Below the pieces are notes generated by a model, which worked only from the letters and a program-made list of their open reading frames with translations, did not search any database and was not told the origin of the DNA. Below are positions 1-11,031 of a stretch of 64,000 bases of DNA, piece after piece. The first letter of the stretch is position 1. Each line of letters starts with the position of its first letter. Where the stretch lies: positions 3,624,484 through 3,688,483 of the forward strand of contig CM060847.1 of the NCBI GenBank assembly GCA_030737835.1, written 5' to 3'. The position numbers were made by a program, and so were the translations under genes. This stretch comes from Acorus gramineus (Eukaryota; Streptophyta; Magnoliopsida; Acorales; Acoraceae).

Positions 1-910
1 AATTTACATTTTGTAATATGTATAAAACTAAATTACTCCCAATCTACATAGTGCATGAAATTGTTTTTATATTTTTAGAATTCCAATCTACATTCTGCAT
101 GTAATCCTGCAACTAAACAGTTTTACTGTAATAGTTTATTGCAAACATATTTCAGGTAATTAATACTTAAAGTTAAACAATCAGGGGGTGAGTTTCTTAT
201 ACAATCAATTTTTTCAAGTTAAAAAAAATAAGATGTACAAATTTTTGTAACTTTAATGTTTAAATATCATAAAATAAAATATATTTATATTTTTTTATGT
301 TGATTTATTTTATATTATTTATGTTTGTTAACGATGAAGAAAAATTCTTACATACTAAACAATGTATGTCAAACATCGTGAAGAGCAGTAGAAAAAAAAA
401 AAAAAAAAAACAGGGCACTTGTAATGACAGCTTATAAACACGAGTCCCTTGCCCGTGAAATTATAGAAGCAACATTTTCATTTCGTAAAGTTACCAATAT
501 GTCTGGATGAAAATTTGACAGTATTGTGGTGCATTAAAGTGTATGTTAGATACGAGGTTGTTGGCCCTTTTACATGTGTTATACATTAAAAGATTGCTCT
601 GTCACGAATCAAAAGTAGAGAAAATGAAAACAAAATCATAATTATATGAGATGAAAATTTACATGATTTGGTAAAAAAAAATGTACCTACATCTATAGAA
701 TCCATCATATATTACTAATATATAAAAAAAAACAGTGCCCTAAAAATAATTAAAAAAATACTTAGTTTCACATCTATAGAAAAATTAATACATATAAATC
801 AAAAACCAATCCAAAATTCTGAAAACTATGTTAATGAAATAAGTGTGAAAAAACATTAAAATTCAGATAAATATGGCCCCCAAGAAATTGCAAATAACCC
901 TGTTAGTTGG
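1..910. other. AT-rich intergenic DNA, no gene seen
   Basis: Very AT-rich sequence with homopolymer runs (an A run near 391-410). I see no open frame of useful length, no splice-bounded coding segment and no clear transposon end. Confidence 0.5.
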
Positions 911-1517
911 TTGTACACGCACCCATGCATAATTGAATTATATAAGCTACTTTATATTATAATTAGAAGATAAACAAAAGTCCATATTATTATAAATAAT
1001 TCTTCTAAAACAAAAACAATGCATGTTTGATAACTGGGATTCTATTATGTATATTTTATATCGTTGAAATAAAAATACATTATTGTATTTCAGCATATAC
1101 TTATTTTTCATTTAACAGTTCCTTTTACAACTCGAAATACACCCTCATATACCTCTTTATTCATTTAATAGTAATTTTACGATCTATATACCATCGTAAG
1201 TGAGATATATATATATACCTTGTTAATTTTTTGAATGTACGCACACCCGTGCGTCATTGAATTGTATAAACTACTTTATATTATAATCGAAAGATAACAA
1301 GAGACCATATTATTATAAGCAATTCTTCTAAAACAAAAACAATGTTTGATAACTGGGGTTCTATTATGTATAATTTATATTTTTGAAACAAAAAATATAT
1401 TATTGTATTTCACCATATACTTATTTTTCATACACCCTCATATACCTCTTTAATCATTTAACAGTCATCTTCCGATGTATATATCTCCGTAGGTGAGATA
1501 TATACCTTGTTAATTTT
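911..1517. repeat. Two-copy tandem repeat, ~300 bp unit
   Basis: Copy A (about 911-1230) and copy B (about 1234-1517) align along their length. Both run through a 'cgcacccRtgc' start, a shared 'aattcttctaaaacaaaaac' stretch, 'tttgataactggg', 'caccctcatatacctcttt' and a final 'ataccttgttaattttt'. Copy B has lost about 30 bp in the middle. No coding content is visible. Confidence 0.75.
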
Positions 1518-2208
1518 TTTTAACATTTACTAAAATTAAGTATATTAAATTCAAAATAGTGCAATGTTTACTATTTAAAAAAATATATATATATGATAAC
1601 TATATTTGGGGTTATATTTAGGATTGTACCTAACATTAAGTGAACATCCACTCAAAGTTATATTAAAAATAAAACCAAAAAAACATTTATTCATTCTCTA
1701 TCAAAGACATTAATTTTTGAAAAATTTTAAACTAAATCATTTTTACCGATCAAAACTCAGACCACACAAAAAAAAAATCCACCATTACCTTCAACGAGAG
1801 TATGCACAATCGACCACGTAATCAAATTTTCAACCACTACTCATTAAAAAATGGATTACCAAACCCCCTAAAAACAATCTAATCAATAAAAAAAAAGGAA
1901 ACAAATTTCAAATTAAAAAACAAGACATTCATGAATAATTTCATGGGCTCAAATGGGTTTGATTCCATTTGTACTTTCTGTATTTATTAATATAATTAAA
2001 ATATTTATATTTTATAATTTGATGGGTATCTTCGTGACCTGAAAAATCATTGGATGATATTTCATGAAATTTGATGTCCAAAAGTCATGTTTTGAGATTA
2101 GGGACTTGCTTATAAATCTTGGAATGTGGATCAGTGACTTGTTTGTAACACAGATATGGTCTAGTTCTGAAACCGGTAAAACCTGGGAGTGGATCTGCTG
2201 AAAGCGTA

Positions 2209-2459
2209 GGAAAAGACAAAATCAGCCGTTTTTTAAGGGAGCTGGTTATAAATACGAGGGACTTGTTCATAACACTTATAGGGGTCGTTTTGTTAAACTT
2301 AAAGAATTTAGAAGGAAACCTGTTATAAATATGAAACATGTGGGGGCCGATCGGGAGAAAGTCCAGGAAAAGATAAAATCAGCCGTTTTTTGTTAGGGAC
2401 CTGATTATATATATGAGGGACTTGTTTATAACACATAGGGGTCAATTTGTCAAACTTTG
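2209..2459. repeat. Tandem repeat, ~157 bp period
   Basis: Two diverged copies start at about 2209 and 2366. They share 'aaaatcagccgttttttR', 'gagggacttgtttataacac' (with small changes) and 'aggggtc...ttgt.aaactt'. Further 'agggacttg.ttataa' pieces occur just upstream (2099). This looks like the remnant of a dispersed element, with no recognisable coding part. Confidence 0.55.
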
Positions 2460-2540
2460 AAAACCTGGGGGTCTATCTAAAATATGCCTCATAGGTCGAA
2501 GGCTCGAAGCCCTGCCTTCTGTGCCGCTTTATATAGAGTA

Positions 2541-3286
2541 GGGTTTTTTTGCATGTATACCATTCAAAAGCATGCTATTTAATTTTATACCACTCCAAAT
2601 AACTTATTTATTTTTATACCATCGAAATATGTAGAACTTATGTATATTTACTATTCTAGTTAACTTCTTTTCAAATTTTCATTAAAACCGTTAAAGTCTT
2701 GGAGAAAAGAGTAAATTACCCTTATTTATTTATTTTTGCATATTTAACCTTACCAAACAAAATATTTAAAAAAATAAAAAATATCAATTTTAACATGAAA
2801 ATCATAAATTTCATCTAAAATCCAAAAACATTAAAATTAATCATCCAAACTATTTATCAGTAAAGATATAATAATTATTAATACTTACACTAACAAAAAT
2901 GAAATAAAAATTATTGGAGAACAATTAATAATATATATTACAAAATACAAATTTTTTAGAAAATTAGATCTTGATTGGAAGAAAAGGAAAGAAGGGATAA
3001 TGTTGAATGACTTATGATTGATTTAGAAAGAACATAAAATTAATTAGGTTATTATATTTAATTATTTACATTATGACAAAAAATATTATATATTAAGGTT
3101 ATTTTTATCATTTTTACTTCTTGGTTAAAAAACTAACTATGTTTAAAGTTCATTTTGGTAAAAAATGATAAAAGAGTGGCACATTTTTACATTAAGAAAA
3201 ATTCTAATGGTATAAAAATAAATATGGTATTTGTAGTGGTATAAAAATAAATACCATATTTTTTATGATATACATATAAAAAACCT
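2541..3286. mobile_element. Mutator-like MITE (746 bp) with perfect 9-bp target duplication
   Basis: Long terminal inverted repeats: the left end begins 'gggttttttt.gcatgtatacc' and the reverse complement of the right end begins 'aggttttttatatgtatatc'. Both continue with 'tttatttttataccac'-type blocks. The element is bounded by identical 9-bp repeats, TATAGAGTA at 2532-2540 and at 3287-3295, the size used by Mutator-like transposases. It has no coding capacity, so it is non-autonomous. Confidence 0.8.
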
Positions 3287-4660
3287 TATAGAGTATAGAT
3301 AAATAAATTTGTGTGAGTACCTGTCTTTATAAGCAGAGCTATCTGTGTTGGTTTTTAACCAGACACTCGGAGGGTTGACCCATGTTGAATAGATTTCTTA
3401 GCTTTAGGAATGAACTAAATGCCAAATAATGAGGTCATCTTGACTACTAAGGGAGAAATGGGGTCTTCAAATGAATGGCCAAGAATATGAAGTTTGTAGT
3501 TTTCATGACCATATGAAAAACCACTTGTTGTTTATGCATCTTTGCTTGGTTGAACAACCTGTCGTTTCTTTCTAGCCATTAAGGACCAGCATATTTAATT
3601 TTGTCCAAAAGTTATTGTAAGAGCACTCATCCGCAATTTCGCAGGAATCTGTCTTCAGGCTCTATCCTCTGGAGTGAGAGCCTCAAATGTGTTCCCAAAC
3701 CCAAATGATTAATAGGAAAGCTGAGCCAAATTGTTAAGTTATAAATATCATTTCAAAACTGATTTTCTGGAACGATGATAAAACAGTTTCTTGGAATTTA
3801 AATTATTAGTTTTTAAATGAAAAAGGTATGATTGTTGAGAATCAACCCATATTCTCAAACACTACTTCATACTGCAACATATCCAAGATGGTGTAGGTTT
3901 AATTGTTTATAGTAAGGGATGGGATACGACCAATGTTAGATACCATAAGTTCTTGTCAATTCTTAACAAGGGATATTAAACAATTATACGACCAATGCTA
4001 GATATTAAACAATTCTTAACGAGGGATATTAACCAATGCTAGATACGACCAATGCTAGATACCTCACACATTTAACAATATTAATCTTGTTGTCATCGAA
4101 GAATTAGCAGGAAAAAAAAAACATTGAACAAATTTCATAGCCTACGCTTGAACGTCCTACACTAACACTTACAATGAAAATTCCATGTAATTCACCCAAA
4201 CATTATGTGGAGGGAGGCTTTCACGGTAATATTTAACAAACAAAAATAAAATGATATTGTGTGATCTCTATGAGCACGTGCACACCATTCAGTCTTTTGT
4301 CACTATGGGATCGTTTGAAAAACAGTTAAAATATGCTTTCGTTTTTTGCAGAAATTAAAAAAGAAACAAATGGGTTTCAAACTGTTTTGAAAAAAATATG
4401 AGCTTTTTAGAAATTAAATTTTTATTAAACAATTATATAAAATCATATTTTTCGTATGGGTTCCAAAAGCCCTAAATGACTCTATTTTTAAATTACATAT
4501 AAATGGAATAAGGGCTTGCTAAAAACAATAATAAAAAAATAAATAATGTGAACATTCCACCAACCGGCCCCTCCCAACCCACAAAAAACAAAAAAAAAAA
4601 GAAAAGAAAAGAAATATAAATGTGGACATTCCACCGACCTAGATCCTAGAATATTTCTTC
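3287..4660. other. Intergenic DNA with short repeats, no gene seen
   Basis: No supportable gene. A cluster of short direct repeats around 'cgaccaatgctagata' lies at about 3930-4062. The flank of the DUF247 pseudogene contains a near-repeat 'gtgRacattccaccRacc' at about 4547 and 4621 around an A-rich stretch, which may be a small decayed insertion. Confidence 0.4.
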
Positions 4661-4723
4661 CCTTCTGTAAATCTGGATTCGCATACATACCTCAAGAGAA
4701 TTATATCAATCTCAAAACAACAT

Positions 4724-5430
4724 ATGGAGGGGACAGCAGGTGAGCACCACCACCTCAAAACCTGAGGTTGCCATAGAGAGATTGAAAAATGGAAGGATTC
4801 AGTGAGGAGTAGAGTGAATGCCTCTTTTGTCCCTAAATGGCGCAAGGAGTCGTGCTCCATCTTCCGAGTCCCCGCCAATCTGCGCGCAGTACACCCGGAG
4901 GCGTACGAGCCGACAGTGGTCTCCATTGGTCCGTACCACCACGGCAAAGCTAGCTCACCTTGAACCGATGGAGAAGCACAAGTGGCGAATGGTACGACGC
5001 CTCCCATTGAGGAGGCCCGAGGAGGATGTGCTCGGGAGTGCCTGGACAAGGTGAAGGCGTTGGAGGAGCGAGCGAGGAGCTGCTACTTGGAGGTTATCGA
5101 TATGGGAAGCAATGAATTCGTAGAGATGATGGTCCTTGATGGGGGCTTCATCATCGGCCGTCTACTCCGCGAGAGGTCGGAGACCATAAAAAAGAAATAT
5201 GAAAACAAGGAGACGATGACGATGATGAAGGACGATAATTGGGTGTGGAAGGAGCTGAAGGAAGAGGAGAAGGAGAGGGGTGCGATGCATAGCTCTTTAT
5301 GGGTGACAGACCTTGTCGATCATGATCTCCTCAAGGTGGAGAACCAGATCCCTTTTTTCGTGGTGGAGGCCCTATTCGACTTGCTCGTGCTCCGGCCGGT
5401 CGATGGACCAAGTGTCTCCGTCATAAGTGA
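4724..5430 (+). pseudogene. DUF247 (UPF0481) pseudogene, frameshifted and 3'-truncated
   Basis: Homologous to the intact DUF247 genes at 12.1 and 18.5 kb. Recognisable blocks are SCSIFRVPANLR, VVSIGPYHHGKA, VKALEERARSCY, SNEFVEMMVLDG, LLRERSETIKKK, DDNWVWKE and ERGAMHSSL, ending at VENQIPFFVVEALF. The ATG at 4724 corresponds to the start of the intact genes, but its frame stops within 14 codons. The homologous frame changes again near 4955 and near 5035. Similarity ends at about 5393, and by 5432 the sequence is a dispersed repeat, so roughly the last 60% of the gene, including the C-terminal membrane helix, is missing. The TATA box of the intact copies (TATAAATTTGG) reads TGTAAATCTGG here (4666-4676). 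It is almost certainly not a working gene. Confidence 0.85.
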
Positions 5431-5431
5431 G

Positions 5432-5820
5432 GATAAAATGATTTTGTGTTTGGTTATATTTTGAATTATTGTCATTGGTAACCGTAAAAATAAATTTTTT
5501 TGTTGTTTGAGAAAAAATGTGAATAAAGTATGGATAAAAATATATAAAATGTAAAAAAAAAATGATAGTTGATTTGACATGTGATTTATAAGAGGTGATG
5601 ACAGTTGATTTGACAGTCGGTCCACATAATCTTTAGATGGAATAATTTAGAATAACTTTAATTCCAGGGGTTGGTTGAAATCCATATACCGTTTTATATC
5701 AATTTATTCTGACATACTTTATCCCTATCTATTGTGTGTTTTCAAATACCCAAAATCCCTTATTCCCCTTTATATCAAGTTATCCGAGTCCCTATTCTCG
5801 TTCCAAATGAGGGCCAAGGG
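5432..5820 (+). repeat. Dispersed repeat family, copy A
   Basis: AT-rich ~390-bp repeat that begins 'gataaaatgattttgtgttt' and ends near 'gttccaaatgagggccaag'. Related copies lie at 25861-26250 (reverse), 29788-30165 and 54760-55032 (partial). Shared internal blocks include 'gtgaataaagtatggataa', 'gttgatttgacatgtgattt' and 'aataactttaattccag'. It has no coding capacity and is probably a MITE-like element. It follows directly on the truncated DUF247 pseudogene. Confidence 0.7.
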
Positions 5821-6485
5821 TTAATTTGACATTTATCTTATTCTCCTTTTGCTGGAATTTCAGATGAATGGGATTTGAAATCCTCTATTTTTTTATTTTG
5901 TCATTTACGGACATTCCAAGCAAAACTCATCATTTTCGTAGATACTGGGTCCTAGAATTCTACTCATATACTAGAATTAACAAACGGTCAAAAAACATTT
6001 TGTAGTGATGAGCTAATTGAAGTATAAAAAACATTAATAAGTTATATTATCAAATCAAAACAAATTCATACGTGCAAGACTGCTGTATCTAATTCATGAC
6101 CAACCCCAACTGCCTCAAATCAAATTGCACCTTTAATTAGGTGGTTAAACTAGTGATTTATGCATTTTGAAATATTGTACTTTCCTCAATTCGGACATCA
6201 TCTAATTCGTTGAAGATGATCCAGTACCCTGAATATGCTAACGTAGAAATTGTCACATAATTTAAAATCATATATCATATAACTTTTGTTTGTAGTTGTG
6301 AACTAACTCTGTGATAGTTACAAAGATAACCATGACCTTTTTAATTTACTAATTATTTTGTTCTTGGATTACAATATAATAATGATATTAGTTAAGTAAG
6401 ATTCATTAAATCACTGTGTTTAGAAATTCATTCACTCTTGGTGGGAAAATAAAATCCCCACTTCTTGATTTTGAGAATTGATTTC
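5821..6485. other. AT-rich intergenic DNA, no gene seen
   Basis: No open frame, splice-bounded exon or repeat copy that I can support. Confidence 0.4.
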
Positions 6486-6599
6486 AACTATATCATAACC
6501 ATGCCTTTCATCTTGTAAACTGATTTTGTTCTAATGTAAATTATACCCTTGAGGCACACCTTAACAAAAAAAAAAAAAAAAAACTATATCATAACCATG
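6486..6599 (+). mobile_element. Short poly(A)-tailed retro-insertion with 18-bp target duplication
   Basis: The 18-bp sequence 'aactatatcataaccatg' occurs at 6486-6503 and again at 6582-6599. Between them is a ~62-bp body ('cctttcatcttgtaaactga' onward) and a run of about 18 A (6566-6583). A direct repeat flanking a poly(A)-tailed insert is the signature of LINE-machinery retroposition. The body is too short to classify, and a 5'-truncated LINE, a SINE or a truncated mRNA copy would all fit. Confidence 0.75.
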
Positions 6600-6755
6600 A
6601 ACATTCGTAAGAAAAATGAAAGGTAGAGCGAGTTCTTTTATCTTTTGTAGTCGGGCGACATGTATTGAACTCTTTTCAGACATATATTTATCTATTCAAC
6701 TGAACTAAATATATATTTTTAATATGACATATATTAGTCTAGCATAATATATATT

Positions 6756-7031
6756 AGGGTTTTTTATTTTTAAGTCCCCACAAACCATCATATTTAGTGA
6801 TCGATCCCTCACTTCTTCGCATTTGGGTTTTAGTCCCTAAATTTAAATGATAATTCATGGATAGGTCCCTCTCAGGGACTAAAAAGAAAACTAAATAATT
6901 TATGGATAGGTCCCTTTCAGGGACTAAAAAGGAACTATCATTTAAATCTGGGGATTAAAACCCAAATCCAAAGAATTGAGGGATCGATCACTAAATATGA
7001 TGGTTTGTGGGGACTTAAAAATAAAAAACCT
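6756..7031. mobile_element. Foldback MITE, ~276 bp, family member 1
   Basis: Nearly the whole element is an inverted repeat. The left arm has 'ttttttatttttaagtcccc' and then 'acaaaccatcatatttagtg'; the reverse complement of the right arm is the same with few changes, through 'atcgatccctca'. The centre holds a duplicated 'ggataggtcccttt.cagggact' block. Relatives at 14317-14495 and 20717-20899 share the termini and the 'gagggatcgatcactaaat' block. No clear target duplication is visible at this copy. Confidence 0.8.
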
Positions 7032-8869
7032 TTTTTTTTTTTATATCGGAGGGATCCCCTGACTTCACAGTCAAGCTAAAAAAGCTATCTCCGCCTGTAA
7101 CTAGATCCCAATGAGACTGTAAAACAAATAAGTTCTTCAACGTCCTTCATCTGGATCTTCATTGAGTGTTGAGGGCAATTTTTCTTTTAAAAAAATTCTA
7201 AAAAAATAATGGGGCAAGGAATAGGTATATATGCTTTCAACTATCAAGGCAAGAAAAGAATCTTAATTCTTTTCTGAAAAAAAAAAATCTTAATTACATT
7301 CCTTTCTCTTATGAAGGGTAAGGAACTATATCTCTCCAGGGGGATGCGACGTTTTCTATATATATATGAACCTCAGCAGTTCGTTGGGAAGGTGTGCAAT
7401 TGCTCTTTCACCACCAAGAGTACATTCATCTTCTCTTAAGTGATATATGAGGAGGACATTAGAAGGAATCCTACCTTTCACCACCCTATATTTGTCCCAA
7501 AAAACCTACGAATCCGGGGCGAAGGTGTAGGAGATAGCAACAACTTTGGAGATCAGCCGATCGATTAGGAGTGATTCTTGAATCCCAGGTAAAATTTGCT
7601 TAATTTGTGTTTTTTGTATTATTTTAATCGAGGATGAGAACTTCTCATCATATTGTACATGCATATTTATTAAAACTTATAAGCTAGAGATCATAGCTTT
7701 TTAACTTATAATAAGTACTTGTTACATGTTTATTTAGGCCTTGTTTGAAAATGGGTTTGAGAATTAACTTTTCTTTTAAATGTGGCTTTTCTTTTCTTTT
7801 CTATTTGAAAATGGGTTCGAAGAAAACAGTTTCATGCAAAAATCAAAAGTTTCCCGAACCCGTTTTCAAATGGGATATTAATGGCCATGTTTTTGCAGCT
7901 TAAATTTACATATTATAGATTATAGATTATAAATTATAACGTTTCTGATAAGTTGTAGGCATGTTTATTGTAATTGTTTAAAAACAATAAATAAATAGTA
8001 ATGGATGTTTGTTTAATAACTTATTGTAACTTATTTAAGTTAAAAATAATTTTTAAAAATCAAAATTTGAAAGCTAGATAAATGTTGTTTTTGATATTAT
8101 AGTCTATAGAGTGTTTTAAATAATTTTTATTTTAGACACTAATGCCCTTAACTTTTTTTTTTTTAATTTTACTAATCACCGCTTCGAGTTTCCTACCTGT
8201 AAGATCTTCACTCGACTTTTACTCTTCCTCTAATATAGTTTAAAATAGTATTTTTAATAATAACACAAAAAAAATTTATTCTAACAAACACTCATTGTTT
8301 GATTCATTTTTTTTTAACTGTTTTAACAATTATGTTTAGAGAAAAATCTTCTTAACTCACTGAAATCTTTTTAAAATTACAAAAAATCCCTGTAAAATCA
8401 GAAAATCGTTTAGGTCCCCATAAAGTGCATATGGTTAATGAATTTAGTCCTCTTATCAAAATAATATCAAAATAAGCTCCTAGACAAAATAAGCTCCTAG
8501 ATAATGTAAAAGAAAGAGAAAAAAAATATAATGAATGGAATGACCTAAACAAAATACCACCGCTAACTTAAGGACCTAAAGAAAATAAGAAAAAGTTAAT
8601 GGACCTATTGTTATTACAAAGGTGTCTCCAAGAACCTCTAATTAATTTTCCCATTAATATATGACACATAGTAAGAACTCCTATCACCATGGTCACGGTT
8701 AATGTTTACATTTAATTAAGTGGACAAAGAAGGCATCATTGGCTTAAATAATTGTCCTCGGAGAACAATAACCACATAAAAATCTTACACCTTTTTAAAC
8801 CAGATGATACTTGTACAGTTTGGGGCCAAAGACAATTATTTAGTTTTTATTATTTTTCTTATTTAGTTT
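7032..8869. other. Intergenic DNA; possible orphan gene leader at 7356-7588
   Basis: No coding gene is supported. One stretch looks like a transcription start: a TATA-like 'ctatatatatat' (7356-7367), then ~220 bp less AT-rich than its surroundings, ending in a splice-donor-like 'cccag|gtaaaa' (7588/7589). No exon with an open frame follows. The rest is AT-rich, with a small inverted repeat of 'tttgaaaatgggtt' type near 7745-7890. Confidence 0.3.
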
Positions 8870-8990
8870 TTTCCTTGCTCAGTGTATATATATGTGTGTG
8901 TATTCTACCTCTATAGAATGTAGTGTCTTTGACTAACATTAACTAAATTAAAAAGATTTTGTTTTAATCTAACATGATATTAGAACCATC
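8870..8990 (+). mobile_element. Degenerate copia-type LTR end plus primer-binding site
   Basis: The sequence 'ttttaatctaaca' (ending 8974) is a typical LTR 3' end. It is followed at once by 'tgatattagaacc' (8975-8987), a decayed form of the initiator-Met tRNA primer-binding site (TGGTATCAGAACC/GC) of plant copia elements. No gag or pol sequence follows, so this is a remnant. The left edge of the LTR is not resolved. Confidence 0.5.
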
Positions 8991-9386
8991 ATCTCAAGAC
9001 CCTAAACCTATAAAAAAAAATTGCTTGCTCTTCCCAGCTCCAATGTAGGACGCAAGTCCTCCATAGCAAGTAGGGGGGGGGGGGACTTTTCATACCCATC
9101 ATATTTTCTTTCTTTACTGGATTCTTCCGCATGTTTTAATTTGATGATACACGTCCTATGTGCTTTGTTCGAGCGCATATCATACATGCATCATTTTTAC
9201 ATGCGCACACCCCATTTGTATGCACTATTATTCACCCGTCTAGCATATGTGTTGGTGCTTTTCATTTGCGACATGTTCATGTCTGTCGTTGAGGCCACCA
9301 TTGTGTCATCACTGTCATTGTTTCATGCTCTTGTAAACTCACTAACTTCTTACGCCCATCTCACTAATTTCATCACTGTCAGTGTT

Positions 9387-9637
9387 GGACCGGATTAGAT
9401 TCAACACTCATTGGACAATTTGATGGTCTAACGCTACCGTGACCGTCCGATCTTATTGAATCATTATGATTGAGATTTTCTATCAGATTTTAAAATTAAA
9501 ATCAAAATGAATTAAATTCTAACATTTTCTTTTTTTATGATTAAATTAAATTTTGTATCTCAAAGTGATATGATCGGACGGTTTCGATCGCGTTAGACCA
9601 TCACATTATCCAACGCGTGTTGGACCTATCCCAATCC
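9387..9637. mobile_element. Foldback MITE, ~250 bp
   Basis: The left arm contains 'caacactcattgg', 'tgatggtctaacgc' and 'accgtccgatc' in order. The reverse complement of the right arm contains 'caacacgcgttgg', 'tgatggtctaacgc' and 'accgtccgatc' in the same order and spacing. The middle is AT-rich and non-coding. I could not find a convincing target duplication, so the superfamily is open. Confidence 0.7.
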
Positions 9638-9861
9638 CCTGCCATGGGCATCACTCCTTTTTAGATCCCTCACATATTATGTGAATTCTCTATATGGATC
9701 GGGAACATGTTTTGCCCTCTGAAGTATTAACTCCTCATGACTTCAAACAAACTGTATTAAAATACAATTCGCAGACAACCTTCAATTACACCATAACAAA
9801 GAAAAAAAATAGGAAAGAAAACATTAGCTCTTCAACGTTTGGGAACTAGGGTTTCCATATA

Positions 9862-10887
9862 GGGTGCGGTTGTTACCACCCCATTAATTACTCACCGCAC
9901 TTCTTAAAATATTTGTTTTTAATGTTTAGAAGGAAACCAACACCACCCCATCCCATCGACAATAGGGGTGTCGACAACATGTATTTCTGTTGACATACGT
10001 GGTGTCGATGGTCACCATAGACCTACTGTAAGGGTGTCGACAGATATTGGTTCCACCGACATATTAGGTGTCGAAGGGAATCAGAGATTTTCTGTAAGGA
10101 TTTTTGTCTAATTTGACCAAGATAGTGTCGACCGAGTTCATCTCTATTGACAAGTTGTGTGCTGATTCATGCACTGCGGGGCATGCCTCGACTTTGCCGA
10201 TATTTCTCACAAGCGTCATGTACTCGGCAACGGAGGAGCCCATGCAAGTGACCCTCACCAACTCAACAATAACGGAGGGTCTGGATGCGAGGATGTGGAA
10301 GAGGCAGGAGTGGAGTGCGTGCACGAAGTAGGTGTAGATGTACTTGATGGAGGAGAGGCAGTCCATGGCAACGGACCCGTGCACTAGAGCAGGAGGTCGA
10401 GGAGATGGAGGGTGTTCGATTTGGTGGGGGTCATGGAGGGGGATGTGTCGGTGTTGATAATGGTTTGTTCCTTGTTGGGGTGGGTGTTCTTGTTGTTGTC
10501 GGTGGAGGAGGACGGGGAGGAGGAGGTCATGTGGTGCTTGGGGTTAATGAAGGAAGAGGTGATGAGAAAAGGATCTCGATGGGAGGAGGAAGAGCAGAAG
10601 AGGTAATGGGAGGAAAAGCTCGGTGGAGAGGAGAAAGAAATGGTGCCATGGTGGGAGGAAAAGCTCGGTGGGGGAGGAGGGGAAAGAAGAAGAAGAAAAA
10701 GAAGAGAGAAAGAAAAAGAAGTCGGTGGAACCAATATCTGTCGACACCACGTCTGTCGACAGAAATACACTTTGTCGACACCTCTATTGTTGATGGGATG
10801 GGGTGGTGTTGGTTTACTTTTAAACATTAAAAATAAATATTTTAAATGGTGGGGTGAGTACCTAATGGGGTGGTAATAACCGCACCC
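9862..10887 (-). mobile_element. Pack-MULE-like element (1026 bp) carrying a host gene fragment
   Basis: Terminal inverted repeats of about 170-200 bp: left 9862-10058, right 10721-10887. Both begin GGGTGCGGTT.TTACCACCCC and share 'accaacaccaccccatccca', 'gtgtcgaca' and 'tattggttccaccgac'. The element is flanked by a perfect 9-bp direct repeat TTCCATATA (9853-9861 and 10888-10896), diagnostic of Mutator-type insertion. The GC-rich interior (about 10090-10700) reads on the - strand like the start of a plant gene. It has a pyrimidine-rich leader with a repeated 'caccgagcttttcctccca', an ATG near 10530, a Ser/Asn/Thr-rich start, then a frame broken once near 10384. That frame continues as MDCLSSIKYIYTYF...LFHILASRPSVIVELVRVTC. 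I do not recognise the parent gene, and no transposase is present. Confidence 0.8.
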
Positions 10888-11031
10888 TTCCATATATGTC
10901 TTATTTAAAAAAAAAAAAGACACTTTCAAATTGGACATGATAGGATTTCTCACTAATTATTATTTTTTTAATATTTGAAAAGATTGGGTAATAAGAAAGG
11001 AGATGGATGAAAATTGGGCAGCATCATGTAA

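Noticed and set aside
4547-4638. Possible retro-insertion between near-identical 'gtgRacattccaccRacc' copies
   Set aside because: The flanking repeats differ at two positions and the insert is A-rich on its own; too weak to call as an element.
9021-9398. 125-codon open frame on +
   Set aside because: Starts in a poly-G region, has no recognisable motif, overlaps a foldback element at its end and sits after a copia remnant; most likely chance.
10405-10876. Gly/Val-rich open frames on + within the Pack-MULE-like element
   Set aside because: They are the antisense reading of a pyrimidine-rich leader and Ser/Pro-rich start on the - strand; the composition explains them.
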